64,000 nucleotides of DNA from Mayfieldus sp963841445 (GCA_963841445.1 CAWJCP010000002.1:992001-1056000); one strand, 5' to 3'. Positions 26,420 through 35,367 are shown, counted from the stretch's first letter. A program made the numbers and translations. The notes: a model not told the origin generated them from the sequence alone.

Positions 26420-26655
26420 GCGCAAGATCGCAACGGCGCGCCGCCCCGGCGTCTGGAAGCTTCGCCTGGCGACGCACGACTGGCCGTACCTTGTGCACGA
26501 GAACGCCATGTTGTCGTGGTAGTCGAATGCGTTGCCGGCGATGTGGGGACGCCGGTCGATGACGAGCACACGCTGCCCGTCCTGGGAGGCACGCGCTTGG
26601 CCATGATCGAACCGGCGTAGCCCACCCACACGACAAGCGTGTCGTACCCGTCCAT
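26420..26655 (-). pseudogene. UDP-galactopyranose mutase (glf) N-terminal remnant
   Basis: The minus strand reads YDTLVVWVGYAGSIMAKR, then in a second frame QRVLVIDRRPHIAGNAFDYHD, then in a third HGVLVHK. These three pieces match consecutive parts of the glf product at 44991-46125 (YDALIVGAGYAGTIMAE, QRVLVVDRRDHIAGNAYDYYD, HGVLVHKYGPH). The nucleotide-binding Gly motif is damaged (VWVGYAG) and nothing of the remaining 300 residues survives. It is a fossil of a second glf gene. Confidence 0.75.
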
Positions 26656-26672
26656 GAGCCGAAGAGGATAGG

Positions 26673-26764
26673 AACACGCGTGCGAGCGTGTCGCGGTCCC
26701 GGGCCTGCGGTCGTCTCCGGAAGGGAACTAGCGGAGCAAGCGCTGAACCTCGGAGTCGTCCCCC
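26673..26764. repeat. 92-bp direct repeat, left copy
   Basis: It matches 27649-27740 in 85 of 92 positions by eye, same orientation. On the minus strand it encodes the last residues of an FkbM methyltransferase (DDSEVQRLLR-stop) followed by its downstream flank. It is therefore a copied 3' end of the gene at 27706. Confidence 0.88.
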
Positions 26765-26894
26765 GTGCTTCAGGAGAGGCCCGATCCAACGGGCCCTCCG
26801 CCGGCGAGCGTCGCTTAATATGGCTTGCGCCGGCTATGAGTCCGCCAGGGGCATTTCGTCATAAGAGATCAACGTCTCGCGGCGGGGTCCGCGG

Positions 26895-27614
26895 ATGGGG
26901 CTGCGCGTAGTCGGAGCCGGGGTTGGCCGTACCGGCACGGCATCTCTGAAGCTCGCGCTCGAGCGCTTGCTAGAAGCGCCCTGCTACAACGCGAACGAAC
27001 TCGGCACTCGGCATCTCGACCATGTGCCACTGTGGCATGAGGCCGTGCGTGGGAGAGAGCCAGACTGGGACGACATCTACCGGGGGTACACGGCTACGGT
27101 GGATTGGCCAGGAGCGTCGTTCTGGCGCGAGCTCCATCGGGCCTATCCCAACTCCCTCGTCCTGCTTTCAACAAGGGCCACAACAAACGAATGGTTCCGC
27201 AGCGCGAACGCGACGATCATCGAATTCACGAGACAAATGGGGGAGCAGGAGGTCGCGAAATGGACTCCTGAAATGCAGGCTTGGTACAGCATGATCTTGG
27301 ACGTGTTCGAGACGCGCTTCACGCCGGCCCCTTTCGATGAGCAGCTGGCGAAGCAGGCATATGAGCGTCACAACGCGGAGGTTCGAGCGGAGGTGCCTGT
27401 GAATCGCCTGCTTGAGTGGCACCCGGGAGACGGTTGGGCGCCTTTGTGTGAACGACTTGGCGTTCCGGTTCCCGACGAACCGTTCCCGAACATCAACCGA
27501 ACCGACACCTGGCGCGAAGCGATGGGGCTGCCCCCTCTCGACACGTGGCGCGGACGTCTAGGTCGGATGCGTCATTCGTGGCGGAGACCGGTAGGTCGGC
27601 TGCTTCGTCGCTGA
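26895..27614 (+). CDS. Sulfotransferase family protein (Sulfotransfer_4 type)
   Basis: 239 residues. The PAPS 5'-phosphosulfate loop is at the N-terminus (VVGAGVGRTGTASLKLALERLL) and SLVLLSTRATTNEWFRSA is the 3'-phosphate-binding segment. PDWDDIYRGYTATVDWPG and WEAW-like helices fit the family. It would sulfate a sugar hydroxyl or a small molecule in the cytoplasm. The gene stands alone between two 92-bp direct repeats. Its base composition looks lower in G+C than its neighbours, so acquisition is likely. Confidence 0.82.
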   Translation: MGLRVVGAGVGRTGTASLKLALERLLEAPCYNANELGTRHLDHVPLWHEAVRGREPDWDDIYRGYTATVDWPGASFWRELHRAYPNSLVLLSTRATTNEWFRSANATIIEFTRQMGEQEVAKWTPEMQAWYSMILDVFETRFTPAPFDEQLAKQAYERHNAEVRAEVPVNRLLEWHPGDGWAPLCERLGVPVPDEPFPNINRTDTWREAMGLPPLDTWRGRLGRMRHSWRRPVGRLLRR

Positions 27615-27648
27615 TCGGCCCATACCGCTCTAGCTAAATACTGCCGTA

Positions 27649-27740
27649 GGAGCACGCGTGCGAGCGTGTCGCAGTTCCGGGCGTGCGATCGCCTCCGGAA
27701 GGGAGCTAGCGGAGCAAGCGCTGAACCTCGGAGTCGTCCC
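27649..27740. repeat. 92-bp direct repeat, right copy
   Basis: The second copy of the repeat at 26673-26764. It overlaps the real 3' end of the FkbM gene (stop at 27706) and extends about 57 bases beyond it. Together the two copies bracket the sulfotransferase gene. Confidence 0.88.
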
Positions 27741-28593
27741 GCCCGACTGCCAGATAGTTCGGTCCCAGGAAGTCCTCGTCGAATGCGCTGTAGGGACGAA
27801 GGTCCACATAGCGCGGGTAGACCTTCCCCAGCACATAGCCGAAGCCCTCAAGGTATTCGTAGAAGTCGCGCAGAAGATCCTTTGTGTAAATCGAGCCCTG
27901 CCCGTACTCGAACTGGACTATGCGCACCCCACCCGCCGCGAGGGTTTGCTCGAACCCCCGCAGCACGTCGAGCTCCTTGCCTTCGACATCGATCTTCAGG
28001 AAGTCGATCCGCTCGATGCCGTTCTCCGAGCAGTAGCTGTCGCCTGTCACAACCTCGGCGTCGATGATCTCCTTGCGGAGATCGGAAGCGAAATCCAAGG
28101 GAACGTCGAGCATTGATGAGACCGGGGTGAAATCGGGCCGGAACACAACCTGCACCTCGCCTGATCGCTCGGCCAGGCCGAATGAGTTGACTTTCACCCT
28201 CGGGTCGTCTGCGAACCTGTTGCCGAGCTGAGCAGCCACCTGGGGTACGAGCTCAAAGCAGTGGATGTCCGCGTTTGCCATGGCGCCGCGCGCTAGGGCC
28301 GTCCAGTCACCCACGTTCGCACCCACGTCAAGAACACAGCTGGGGCGAAGCTTTCCCAGAGCCTGCAGCACGCGAGCCTCGCCGTTGGTGCGGGAGTCGT
28401 AATCGAAGTTGCGATATGCCTCGAGGTACGCCCAGCAGGCTCGAGCCAGTCTTCCCAGAAGCGGGTTGCGTCGGTGGGCTGCTACGAATCGACGAAGCCT
28501 GCGGGCCACGGCGGAGGACGGTATCCGAAGCGATCGACCCCCTGTTCGAGGAGCCAATCGGCCGGCTCGCTTGGACCGCGAACTTGGCAACAT
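27706..28593 (-). CDS. FkbM family methyltransferase (copy A)
   Basis: 295 residues. The SAM-binding motif I is VLDVGANVGDWTALAR near 87-102, HCFELVPQ is the acidic motif II, and IDFLKIDVEGKELDVLRGFE is the FkbM signature. VRIVQFEYGQ and the C-terminal YSAFDEDFLGPNYLAV follow. It probably O-methylates a sugar in the repeat unit. It is divergent from the methyltransferase at 28622 with 28 bases between starts. The same pair recurs at 60660-62261. Confidence 0.88.
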   Translation of the reverse strand: MLPSSRSKRAGRLAPRTGGRSLRIPSSAVARRLRRFVAAHRRNPLLGRLARACWAYLEAYRNFDYDSRTNGEARVLQALGKLRPSCVLDVGANVGDWTALARGAMANADIHCFELVPQVAAQLGNRFADDPRVKVNSFGLAERSGEVQVVFRPDFTPVSSMLDVPLDFASDLRKEIIDAEVVTGDSYCSENGIERIDFLKIDVEGKELDVLRGFEQTLAAGGVRIVQFEYGQGSIYTKDLLRDFYEYLEGFGYVLGKVYPRYVDLRPYSAFDEDFLGPNYLAVGRDDSEVQRLLR

Positions 28594-28621
28594 GCCGCGC
28601 GATGGGCGCTCGGGAGCTCAA

Positions 28622-29296
28622 TTGAGGATGGGTCACGCACTGCGGGAACGCCTCGCTGACGCCCGGCAGACTCGCGGGTTCGTTCGCAGATGGGGCTTTG
28701 CCCCTCCTCCGCGATGGACAGACACACTTGGCTATGAGGTTCTCCTCGAGGAGATCGAGCGTCACCGGCTCGACCTGGTCGACGGTGACGTACTCGAGAT
28801 CGGGTCGCTGCTGGGAGGAGGAACGGTCAAGCTCTGCCGATGGTTTGCGCGCAATGCCGAGCAGAAACGGGTGATCACGGTGGACGTCTTCGACATCGGT
28901 TTCGACCGGACAGAAACAGAAGACGGCTGGCCGATGCCGGATCTGTACGCCGACATCGTCGGGGATCGCGACCAACGCGATGTGTTTGACGAGGTCACCC
29001 AGGGTTGTTCGAACCTGGTGGTGGTCGCTGGCGATTCAGCCCACGTCGAGCTGCCCACCGAACGGCTGGCCTTCGCCTTCGTGGACGGCAACCACGACAC
29101 CGACCACGTGCGCTCCGACTTCGAGCGCGTTTGGGAGCGCCTGTCACCGGGGGGCATCGTCGCCTTCCACGACTACGGCGGGGACCTGCCGTGGGTGACG
29201 CAAGCTCTCCACGAATCGATCGGCCGACATGCGGCGGAGATCGCCCGCACCTGCACCCGAACGCCGACGCTCCTGTTTCTTCAGCGGGGCAACTGA
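28622..29296 (+). CDS. Class I SAM-dependent methyltransferase (Methyltransf_24-like, copy A)
   Basis: 224 residues from TTG 28622. This start is favoured because GGGAG lies 6 bases upstream and the same GGAG-CTCAA-TTG arrangement is conserved in copy B at 61575; an ATG at 28628 is the alternative. Motif I is DVLEIGSLLGGGTVKL, followed by ITVDVFDIGFD, AFAFVDGNHDTDHVRSDFE and GGIVAFHDYGGD. The last Asp/His cluster resembles metal-assisted small-molecule O-methyltransferases. About five residues in six match copy B. Confidence 0.82.
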   Translation: MRMGHALRERLADARQTRGFVRRWGFAPPPRWTDTLGYEVLLEEIERHRLDLVDGDVLEIGSLLGGGTVKLCRWFARNAEQKRVITVDVFDIGFDRTETEDGWPMPDLYADIVGDRDQRDVFDEVTQGCSNLVVVAGDSAHVELPTERLAFAFVDGNHDTDHVRSDFERVWERLSPGGIVAFHDYGGDLPWVTQALHESIGRHAAEIARTCTRTPTLLFLQRGN

Positions 29297-29306
29297 AGTC
29301 TCTTAC

Positions 29307-30575
29307 CTAGAGATTGTTCCGGCTGAAGTCCGCTCGTCCGACAGCGCCGTACAGGAGGTCGACGTACTGGGGCCGGAGGCGATCCCAGCTGAAGCTCTCA
29401 TATACGAAACGGTGGCGTTCTCGCGCCAGGGCGGGGTCACGGCTTTCCCCCAGGGCCGATTCGAGCAGGCCGGCGAGCGCTCCCGGCACCGTGAAATCAG
29501 CTAGCCGACCGTGCCCTCCTAGCGCGTATTCGGCAACCGCGTAGTCGTGGGCCAGACACGGAAGCCCCTGGGCCATTGCCTCGATCAGCCCGCGCGGCAG
29601 GCCCTCGCCGAGCGAGGCGAGCACAAAGTGGTCGCTGGCGCGCAGCAGCAAGTCCACTTCGCGCCGCGGGACCGTCCGGAACCCATGCCCGTCCTCACCC
29701 AGCAGCTCGTTCGCGAGCGCCATCAGCTCGGGCGTCTCCCCCTCCGGCTCGCCTACCAGCAGCAGGTAGGGCCTTGGCTCCGGTAAGCGCGCCACCTCAG
29801 TGATGAGGTAGTCGAGCCGCTTGTGGTGGCGGTTCAGCGCCGCGACGCTGATCACGACCTTCCGATCGTGGGGCAGTTCCAACTGCCGCCGCAAGGCGCG
29901 AACGTCCTCGTCGGTGGGGATTTCCACGGATCCCGGAAACTGGAAAGCAACCGGCAGCAGAGTTTGCCTTGCCGGATCGGCGCCCTTTGCGAGCACGTAG
30001 TCGAGCGCCGGGGCGGTGTGCTGATGCACGCGATCGAAAGGCTCGAAGCCTTCCGGGACCATCGACCCATGGGACAACACCAGGGCGTAGTCCTGTCGGT
30101 TGATGCGGCGCAACGCGGAAAGAGCTTTGCCGGTGTACCACTCGCTCAGGTAGACGACTTGCGGCTTTCGCCGCAGAATGTGAGGCTGGAGGCTGAGGGC
30201 GAAGGCGAGCTGCTCGACGTGCGAACCGTCGTGGCCCCGGCCCCAGACACGCCCGAGTGCCCGCGCCAGCGGCTGGTTGCGGCGAAGAGCCCAAACCGAT
30301 CGCTCACGATCTCCGTGCGGACCGCTGGCCTTGACGAGCTCGAGGTCGAGCAGGGGTTCGTCGCGAAGGACCTCGAACGCCTCTCTGGCAAATGACTCGA
30401 AACCTCGCCGCGCATGGTCCAGGCCCGAGCAGACGAGCATCACGCGCGCCGGAGCCAACTCCTTTCTGACGGTGGGTTCACCGGTGAGATCGGTGTGGCT
30501 ACGCCGATTGGCGGGGCGGACACTCACGCCAGCGAGAGAGTACAAGGGGCCTTGACCGCCGGTCGCAATCCCCAA
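29307..30575 (-). CDS. GT4 glycosyltransferase
   Basis: About 422 residues if ATG 30575 is used; GTG 30527 is a shorter option and the family-like part begins at ARVMLVCSGLDHARRGFESF. The donor domain has KVVISVAALNRHHKRLDYLI and FVLASLGEGLPRGLIEAMAQGLPCLAHD with the conserved Glu. The N-terminal acceptor domain has VVYLSEWYTGKALSALRR. It is convergent with the methyltransferase gene and divergent from the next methyltransferase, 40 bases apart. Confidence 0.8.
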   Translation of the reverse strand: MGIATGGQGPLYSLAGVSVRPANRRSHTDLTGEPTVRKELAPARVMLVCSGLDHARRGFESFAREAFEVLRDEPLLDLELVKASGPHGDRERSVWALRRNQPLARALGRVWGRGHDGSHVEQLAFALSLQPHILRRKPQVVYLSEWYTGKALSALRRINRQDYALVLSHGSMVPEGFEPFDRVHQHTAPALDYVLAKGADPARQTLLPVAFQFPGSVEIPTDEDVRALRRQLELPHDRKVVISVAALNRHHKRLDYLITEVARLPEPRPYLLLVGEPEGETPELMALANELLGEDGHGFRTVPRREVDLLLRASDHFVLASLGEGLPRGLIEAMAQGLPCLAHDYAVAEYALGGHGRLADFTVPGALAGLLESALGESRDPALARERHRFVYESFSWDRLRPQYVDLLYGAVGRADFSRNNL

Positions 30576-30614
30576 ATGGAGCCTGGCCGACCCCCGGTTG
30601 CTACCGTCGCGCCG

Positions 30615-31439
30615 ATGGAGGCCGGCACAACGGGCCTAAGTGGCACCCTCGAGCGCGAGTGGTACCACACCTTGGAGCTGGCTCCGGGGGTGGTCACACC
30701 GGGGTGGTTCGACGCCCGCAAGATCGTTGCCGAGCTTCCATTCCCGGCATCACTGGAGGGCAACCGATGCCTCGATGTGGCGACGTTCGACGGTTTCTGG
30801 GCGTTCGAGATGGAGCGACGCGGAGCAAGCGAAACGATCGGGATCGACATCCTCGATCCATTGGCATGGGACTGGCCCGTGAACAGCACCGACGGCGTCG
30901 TCGAGGCGCTCGGGCGGAGAAAGGATGGAGGGCGCGGATTCGAGATCGCTCGCGACGCACTGGGCTCTTCGGTTGAGCGCCTGGAAATGAGCGTCTACGA
31001 CCTGAGCCCGGACGCCGTCGGCGCATTCGATTTCGTCTACGTGGGCAGCCTGCTCATGCACCTGCGCGACCCGATCCGGGCCCTGGAGCGGGTTCGCTCG
31101 GTATGCCGTGGCTCGCTTCTGCTGGTCGACAACTTCAATCTCGGCCTGACGATCGCGCACCCACGCCGACCGATCGCGGCCCTCGAGGGCGTTGGCCGGC
31201 CGTGGTGGTGGAAGATGAACCTGGCGGGCTTGGTTCGCGCTGTCGAGTCGGCGGGCTTCCAGCTCTCACGACCACCCCAGCGGATTTGGATGCCTCCAGG
31301 TTCGGGCCATCCCCGAGGTCACCTAAACCGTGAATTGCTCCGCAGCGAGGAGGCGCGCGCGTCCTTCGTCGCGTCGCTCAAGGGAGATCCGCATGCCGCC
31401 ATCCTCGCCCAGCCGGTCCATCAAGAAGCTGGGGTTTGA
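30615..31439 (+). CDS. SAM-dependent methyltransferase (DUF1698/CmoB-like, paralogue 1)
   Basis: 274 residues from ATG 30615, chosen because the paralogue at 32356 starts with the same MEA; ATG 30576 is possible. WYHTLELAPGVVTPGWFD is followed by motif I in NRCLDVATFDGFWAFEMERRGA, where the usual Gly of motif I is replaced by Ala (DVATF versus DVGTF in the paralogue). FDFVYVGSLLMHLRDPIRALE follows. The family resemblance is to CmoB-type/Methyltransf_9 enzymes, but the context points to sugar methylation. It lies in the plus-strand run MTase-GT2-MTase. Confidence 0.75.
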   Translation: MEAGTTGLSGTLEREWYHTLELAPGVVTPGWFDARKIVAELPFPASLEGNRCLDVATFDGFWAFEMERRGASETIGIDILDPLAWDWPVNSTDGVVEALGRRKDGGRGFEIARDALGSSVERLEMSVYDLSPDAVGAFDFVYVGSLLMHLRDPIRALERVRSVCRGSLLLVDNFNLGLTIAHPRRPIAALEGVGRPWWWKMNLAGLVRAVESAGFQLSRPPQRIWMPPGSGHPRGHLNRELLRSEEARASFVASLKGDPHAAILAQPVHQEAGV

Positions 31440-31478
31440 CGTCAGTCTGTTGATCCCGTGTCTTGCGACGCATTGGTG

Positions 31479-32333
31479 ATGCCCGAGATCAGTGTCATCG
31501 TGCCGGTGCGTGACGGAGCGTCGTCACTGCCGGCCCTATTGAGCTCGATCCGGGCCCAGGACCTCGACCCGGACCGCTTCGAAGTGATCGCGGTCGACAA
31601 CGGCTCCCGCGACGACAGCGGAAAGCTCGCCGCATCATTCGGGGCGCGCGTGGAATACGAACCAATGCCGAACCGCTCGAGGGCTCGAAACGCGGGGGTC
31701 AAGGCAGCGCGCGCGGATCTTCTCGCCTTCATCGACGCGGACTGCACGGCGTCGCCGCAATGGCTCAGCAAGCTCTTGGCATGTCGGGGAAGAGCCCCAC
31801 TGATTGCAGGACCCGTCGAGATGGAGACCCAAGACCCACCGAACTCGATCGAGCAGTTCGAGGCGTGTTGGCGCTTCAACCAGAGGACGACGGTGGCCCA
31901 GGGATGGGCAACCACCGCAAACCTGATGGTCGAGCGATCCGCCTTCAACGCCGTGGGTGGGCAGGATCCGGCCTACAACTACGGCGAAGATGTCGACTTC
32001 TGCATCCGAGCGCAGCGGTCCGGATTCGAGTTGGCGTATTGCGAGTCCGCGATCGTGCGACACGGCGCGGAACGCACGCTCGGCCCCGTTCTGCGGCGGG
32101 CATTCCTTCACGGCTACGGCGCCGCTCAGCTCATGCGGCGCCTCGGCGTGGGGCACGTGGCATGGCGTCATCCGCGTCCCCTCATCTCACTTCGTGCCGC
32201 GCTCGCCTGGCACAGCGTCCCCCCTGACCGGATATCCGGATCGGTAGGCCACAGGCTGGCCGCCGTCGCCTACGCGGCCTATGCGGCGCGAATCGGAGGA
32301 TCGCTTTGGGCCCTTCTCCGCCGTGCCCGCTGA
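31479..32333 (+). CDS. GT2 glycosyltransferase
   Basis: 284 residues from ATG 31479 (a GTG at 31458 would add seven). PEISVIVPVRDGASSLPALL opens the GT-A fold, VIAVDNGSRDDSG follows, DxD is in LLAFIDADCT, and YGEDVDFCIRAQRSGFEL is the acceptor/ED motif. It lies between two paralogous methyltransferases, as if the three genes act on one sugar. Confidence 0.83.
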   Translation: MPEISVIVPVRDGASSLPALLSSIRAQDLDPDRFEVIAVDNGSRDDSGKLAASFGARVEYEPMPNRSRARNAGVKAARADLLAFIDADCTASPQWLSKLLACRGRAPLIAGPVEMETQDPPNSIEQFEACWRFNQRTTVAQGWATTANLMVERSAFNAVGGQDPAYNYGEDVDFCIRAQRSGFELAYCESAIVRHGAERTLGPVLRRAFLHGYGAAQLMRRLGVGHVAWRHPRPLISLRAALAWHSVPPDRISGSVGHRLAAVAYAAYAARIGGSLWALLRRAR

Positions 32334-32355
32334 GCGGCTGCCAACATACCCGGCC

Positions 32356-33138
32356 ATGGAAGCTGAAACTCGTCCGAAGGCCTGGTACCACACGATCGAT
32401 CTGCCCGGCGAAACCACGCCGGGGTTTGCTGATACCCGGGACGCGGTTGGACACATCGAGTGGCCCGACGAAATCGACGGCGGACGCTGTCTCGACGTAG
32501 GCACGTTCGACGGTTTTTGGGCATTCGAGATGGAGCGCCGAGGGGGCGCGGAGGTGATCGCGCTCGACGTAGAAGACCCCGATGCCATCGATTGGCCGTA
32601 TGACTGGAGGGAAAGCGGTCCCCAAAGGCTTCGCGAGGAGGGCACCCTCGGGGGCCACGGTTTCCGCTACGCGGCGGCCGCATTGGGATCGTCGGTTGAG
32701 CGTAGGTGCGCATCGGTCTATGACCTCGACCCGGAGGAGCACGGCCGGTTCGATGTCGTCTGGTGCGGGGCGCTGCTGCTTCACCTCCGGGATCCGATTC
32801 GGGCGCTGGAACACATGCGCTCCGTATGCGACGGCGAACTGGTCCTGGTCGAGAACCTGGATCCGCTCCTCGACCTGATCACCCGTCCGATCCCATCCGC
32901 GCGCCTCGCCCCCTACGACGACACTTGGTGGCGGGTCAACAGCGCGGGGATGCGAATGATGCTCGAGCGCGCCGGATTTCGCGTCACCTGGGCCGGGCGC
33001 CGGTTCCTAGTCGGCAATGGACCCGGGGGGCTGGAGAGCCCGCCCTGGCTGAATTCGATCGCAGCGCTTCGGCCGCGTCGAAGAGGGGCTCTCCATCGCG
33101 CCTACCGGGCTCGCCCCCGGCCGGCCACCGGCCGGTGA
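32356..33138 (+). CDS. SAM-dependent methyltransferase (DUF1698/CmoB-like, paralogue 2)
   Basis: 260 residues. WYHTIDLPGETTPGFADTRD, motif I CLDVGTFDGFWAFEMERRGG, VIALDVEDPDAIDWPYDW and VVWCGALLLHLRDPIRALEHM align along their length with the product at 30615, roughly half identical by eye. It lies 22 bases after the GT2 stop. A duplicate with a distinct methylation position is likely. Confidence 0.77.
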   Translation: MEAETRPKAWYHTIDLPGETTPGFADTRDAVGHIEWPDEIDGGRCLDVGTFDGFWAFEMERRGGAEVIALDVEDPDAIDWPYDWRESGPQRLREEGTLGGHGFRYAAAALGSSVERRCASVYDLDPEEHGRFDVVWCGALLLHLRDPIRALEHMRSVCDGELVLVENLDPLLDLITRPIPSARLAPYDDTWWRVNSAGMRMMLERAGFRVTWAGRRFLVGNGPGGLESPPWLNSIAALRPRRRGALHRAYRARPRPATGR

Positions 33139-33157
33139 GCAACATTCAGTATCTGGA

Positions 33158-33832
33158 TTAGCTCTCGCCTCTCCGGGTCCCCAACTCCGACCTCTGCCCG
33201 GGCCCGAATTCATCGACCACCTCGGCTGGCGCGCCCACTGCCACGGTGAATGAAGGCAGATCGCGAGTGACAACTGAGTTGGCACCAACCACCACGCGAT
33301 CCCCGATGCTGGCCATGACGGCGCAATTCGCCCCCAGCCAGCAATCATCGCCGATCTCAATCGGGTGCCAGTCGTAGCCCTGATTCAGCATCGGAAGTGA
33401 TGCGTCGCGAAAGCGGTGCTGACCGTCGACGATCGTGACACCCCGCGCCAGCGCGCATCCGCTTCCTACGGAGATTTTCTGGGTGCACTGCAGCACCACG
33501 CCGTACGTGAAAGACGTGTCCGCGCCCACCCTGATCGTTCCCTCACCCTCGATCTCGGCACGGAAATCTCGCCGAAACTCGACGTTGGGACCGATCACAA
33601 AGGCCCCGGAGCCGGGTATGTGCAAGCTGAATCCCGGACCGATATAGACCGGACCCAGGAACTGGATGTTGGCGTGAGGATGGGTAAGCAAGAGTCGCCA
33701 TTTTCGGACTGCTGAGAGCGCCCGCGGCCCTGGTCCATAGCGACGCTTGCGATTCTGCGCGTACTGGAACCGCTGGATGAAGCGCACGATCGGACCGGCC
33801 GGTGCTCGAAACTGCTTCCACATCGAGGTCAT
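33158..33832 (-). CDS. Hexapeptide-repeat (left-handed beta-helix) acyltransferase
   Basis: 224 residues. A basic N-terminus is followed by imperfect hexapeptide turns (FLGPVYIGPGFSLHIPGSG, FVIGPNVEFRRDF, IRVGADTSFTYG, ISVGSGCALARGVTIVDG). The terminal block IEIGDDCWLGANCAVMAS with VVVGANSVVTRDLP matches acetyltransferases of the WcaF/maltose O-acetyltransferase type, and the His in DGQHRF may be the catalytic base. It would acetylate the glycan. ATGA overlap with the flippase gene implies coupling. Confidence 0.85.
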   Translation of the reverse strand: MTSMWKQFRAPAGPIVRFIQRFQYAQNRKRRYGPGPRALSAVRKWRLLLTHPHANIQFLGPVYIGPGFSLHIPGSGAFVIGPNVEFRRDFRAEIEGEGTIRVGADTSFTYGVVLQCTQKISVGSGCALARGVTIVDGQHRFRDASLPMLNQGYDWHPIEIGDDCWLGANCAVMASIGDRVVVGANSVVTRDLPSFTVAVGAPAEVVDEFGPGQRSELGTRRGES

Positions 33833-35367
33833 GCGGTCCCCTGCGCTGGCCGGCTTGCCGGACTCCGGAGGTAATCGATCGTTTCGCGCATCAAGGACCG
33901 CTCCGTTATCGCCGTAGTGAGTGTGACTATGCCGACATATACGCCAACTTCAGCAAGCAGGCGCGGCGGTGAGTCGCTGCTGCCGAGGATCGCCCTTTCC
34001 ACACCAATCGCAGCCGCCGCGGGAAGAGTGGGCCCAATCGCTCCTGCCACGTGCCTGACCATGCGCAGTCTTGGAAACAGATCCGTGAGATAGACGATCC
34101 GCACCGCGAGGCTGGCCAGGGTGCCCGCGCCGATCCCGATCGCGAATCCGTCCAGCCCCAAACTGAGCATCAGCGGCAGTCCGACGACGAGCACAGCAAA
34201 CAGGGACAGCGCGGCCGCCACGGCGAGCACCTTCGTGTCGCCCCGCGCCCGGGCGAATGCGGTCCAGTTGAAGCCGATCTGGTCGAGTGCCGCGCTCAGG
34301 CCGAGTACCTGAACAAGCGGGACCGCCAATGTCCAATCTCTGCCGAGGACCATGGGCACTGCCGGGTCCGCAAAGAGCGCCGCGCCGACCCCCACCGGAA
34401 AGCCCCAAAGAATCGCGAGTCGATTCGATTTGGTGAATGACTCGAACAGCAGATCGCGCCGATCCTTGACCGCGCAGATCGCCGGGTAGAGGGTCTGGGT
34501 GACGATAGTGTCAACCCGCCGGGTGTATTGGGTCATCTGCGAAGCGAGCGTGATTGCCCCCACGGCCGCCGCACCCAACGACCGCGCCGCCAGGGTCAGC
34601 GGCACCTGAAACATGACAACCGCGCTGATCGACGCGATGAGGAGGGGCCACGAGAACGTGCCGTACTCACGCAGGTTGCCGCGTTGGTATCGAAAGCGCA
34701 GCTTGTACGGGGACACGATCACCGCCACGGTCGCGGACACCGCGGCTCCAGCGAGGCTCCCGATGACCAACGACCAGAAGCCCATCCCGGAGAGGGCGAG
34801 CCCCACCGTGACCACGAACGTCACCACCGGCACCACACTTCCCAGCAACCGCTGCTTCACGAAATCCATCCGCCGGTAGAAAATCCAGATTGGGGTATTA
34901 AGGGCGATCAACGGCATAACAAGCGCAAGCAAGAGGCCCGGCACCAAGATGCGCGGCTGGTCGTAGAGGAGTGAGAAGAGCGGGACCGCAATGATCGCAA
35001 TCAATGTGAAGAGCCCACACAGCATCGACTGCAAGGTGAAGGCGATCTCGAAGGCCGCCTGCTGATCGGGGTGATCCTGCTGTATGTACTTGTCGTCGAA
35101 GCCGACCGCAGCGAGTGCGAGCAAGGTGCCGTAGCTGATCACCAGCAGGCCCCACAGCCCGTATTCCTGCGCGCCAAGCAAGCCTGCCATCAGCAGTCCC
35201 TGCACCAAGGTGAGGGCGTTGACGCTGAGCATGAAGACCGAGTTGACGACCGTCCCGCGGGCGACACGGCCCCGGAGCCCGCCCGGGCCGATCTCGGCAC
35301 GGCGCCTCTCGATGGCCTGCTCGTCGATCGCGGGTCCCTCCGCGCTCTCGGTGGTTTGCTCGACCAC
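33829..35367 (-). CDS. Polysaccharide flippase (Wzx/PST, MOP superfamily)
   Basis: 512 residues with about fourteen hydrophobic helices, from MLSVNALTLVQGLLMAGLLGAQEYGLWGLL through the DKYIQQDHPDQQAAF loop. This pattern matches the oligosaccharide flippase family (PF01943/PF13440). It should flip undecaprenyl-linked repeat units across the membrane, partnering the Wzy-like protein at 22079 and the Wzz/BY-kinase at 23694. The GTG start at 35367 precedes a short charged cytoplasmic head. The acyltransferase follows with ATGA overlap. Confidence 0.87.
   Translation of the reverse strand: MVEQTTESAEGPAIDEQAIERRRAEIGPGGLRGRVARGTVVNSVFMLSVNALTLVQGLLMAGLLGAQEYGLWGLLVISYGTLLALAAVGFDDKYIQQDHPDQQAAFEIAFTLQSMLCGLFTLIAIIAVPLFSLLYDQPRILVPGLLLALVMPLIALNTPIWIFYRRMDFVKQRLLGSVVPVVTFVVTVGLALSGMGFWSLVIGSLAGAAVSATVAVIVSPYKLRFRYQRGNLREYGTFSWPLLIASISAVVMFQVPLTLAARSLGAAAVGAITLASQMTQYTRRVDTIVTQTLYPAICAVKDRRDLLFESFTKSNRLAILWGFPVGVGAALFADPAVPMVLGRDWTLAVPLVQVLGLSAALDQIGFNWTAFARARGDTKVLAVAAALSLFAVLVVGLPLMLSLGLDGFAIGIGAGTLASLAVRIVYLTDLFPRLRMVRHVAGAIGPTLPAAAAIGVERAILGSSDSPPRLLAEVGVYVGIVTLTTAITERSLMRETIDYLRSPASRPAQGTA

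Noticed and set aside
26673..27740. Insertion sequence around the sulfotransferase
   Set aside because: There is no transposase, and the flanking repeats are direct copies of a gene end rather than inverted terminal repeats.
30414..30614. Longer N-terminus for the methyltransferase at 30615
   Set aside because: It is antisense to the 5' end of the divergent GT4 gene, and the paralogue at 32356 begins with the same MEA start.
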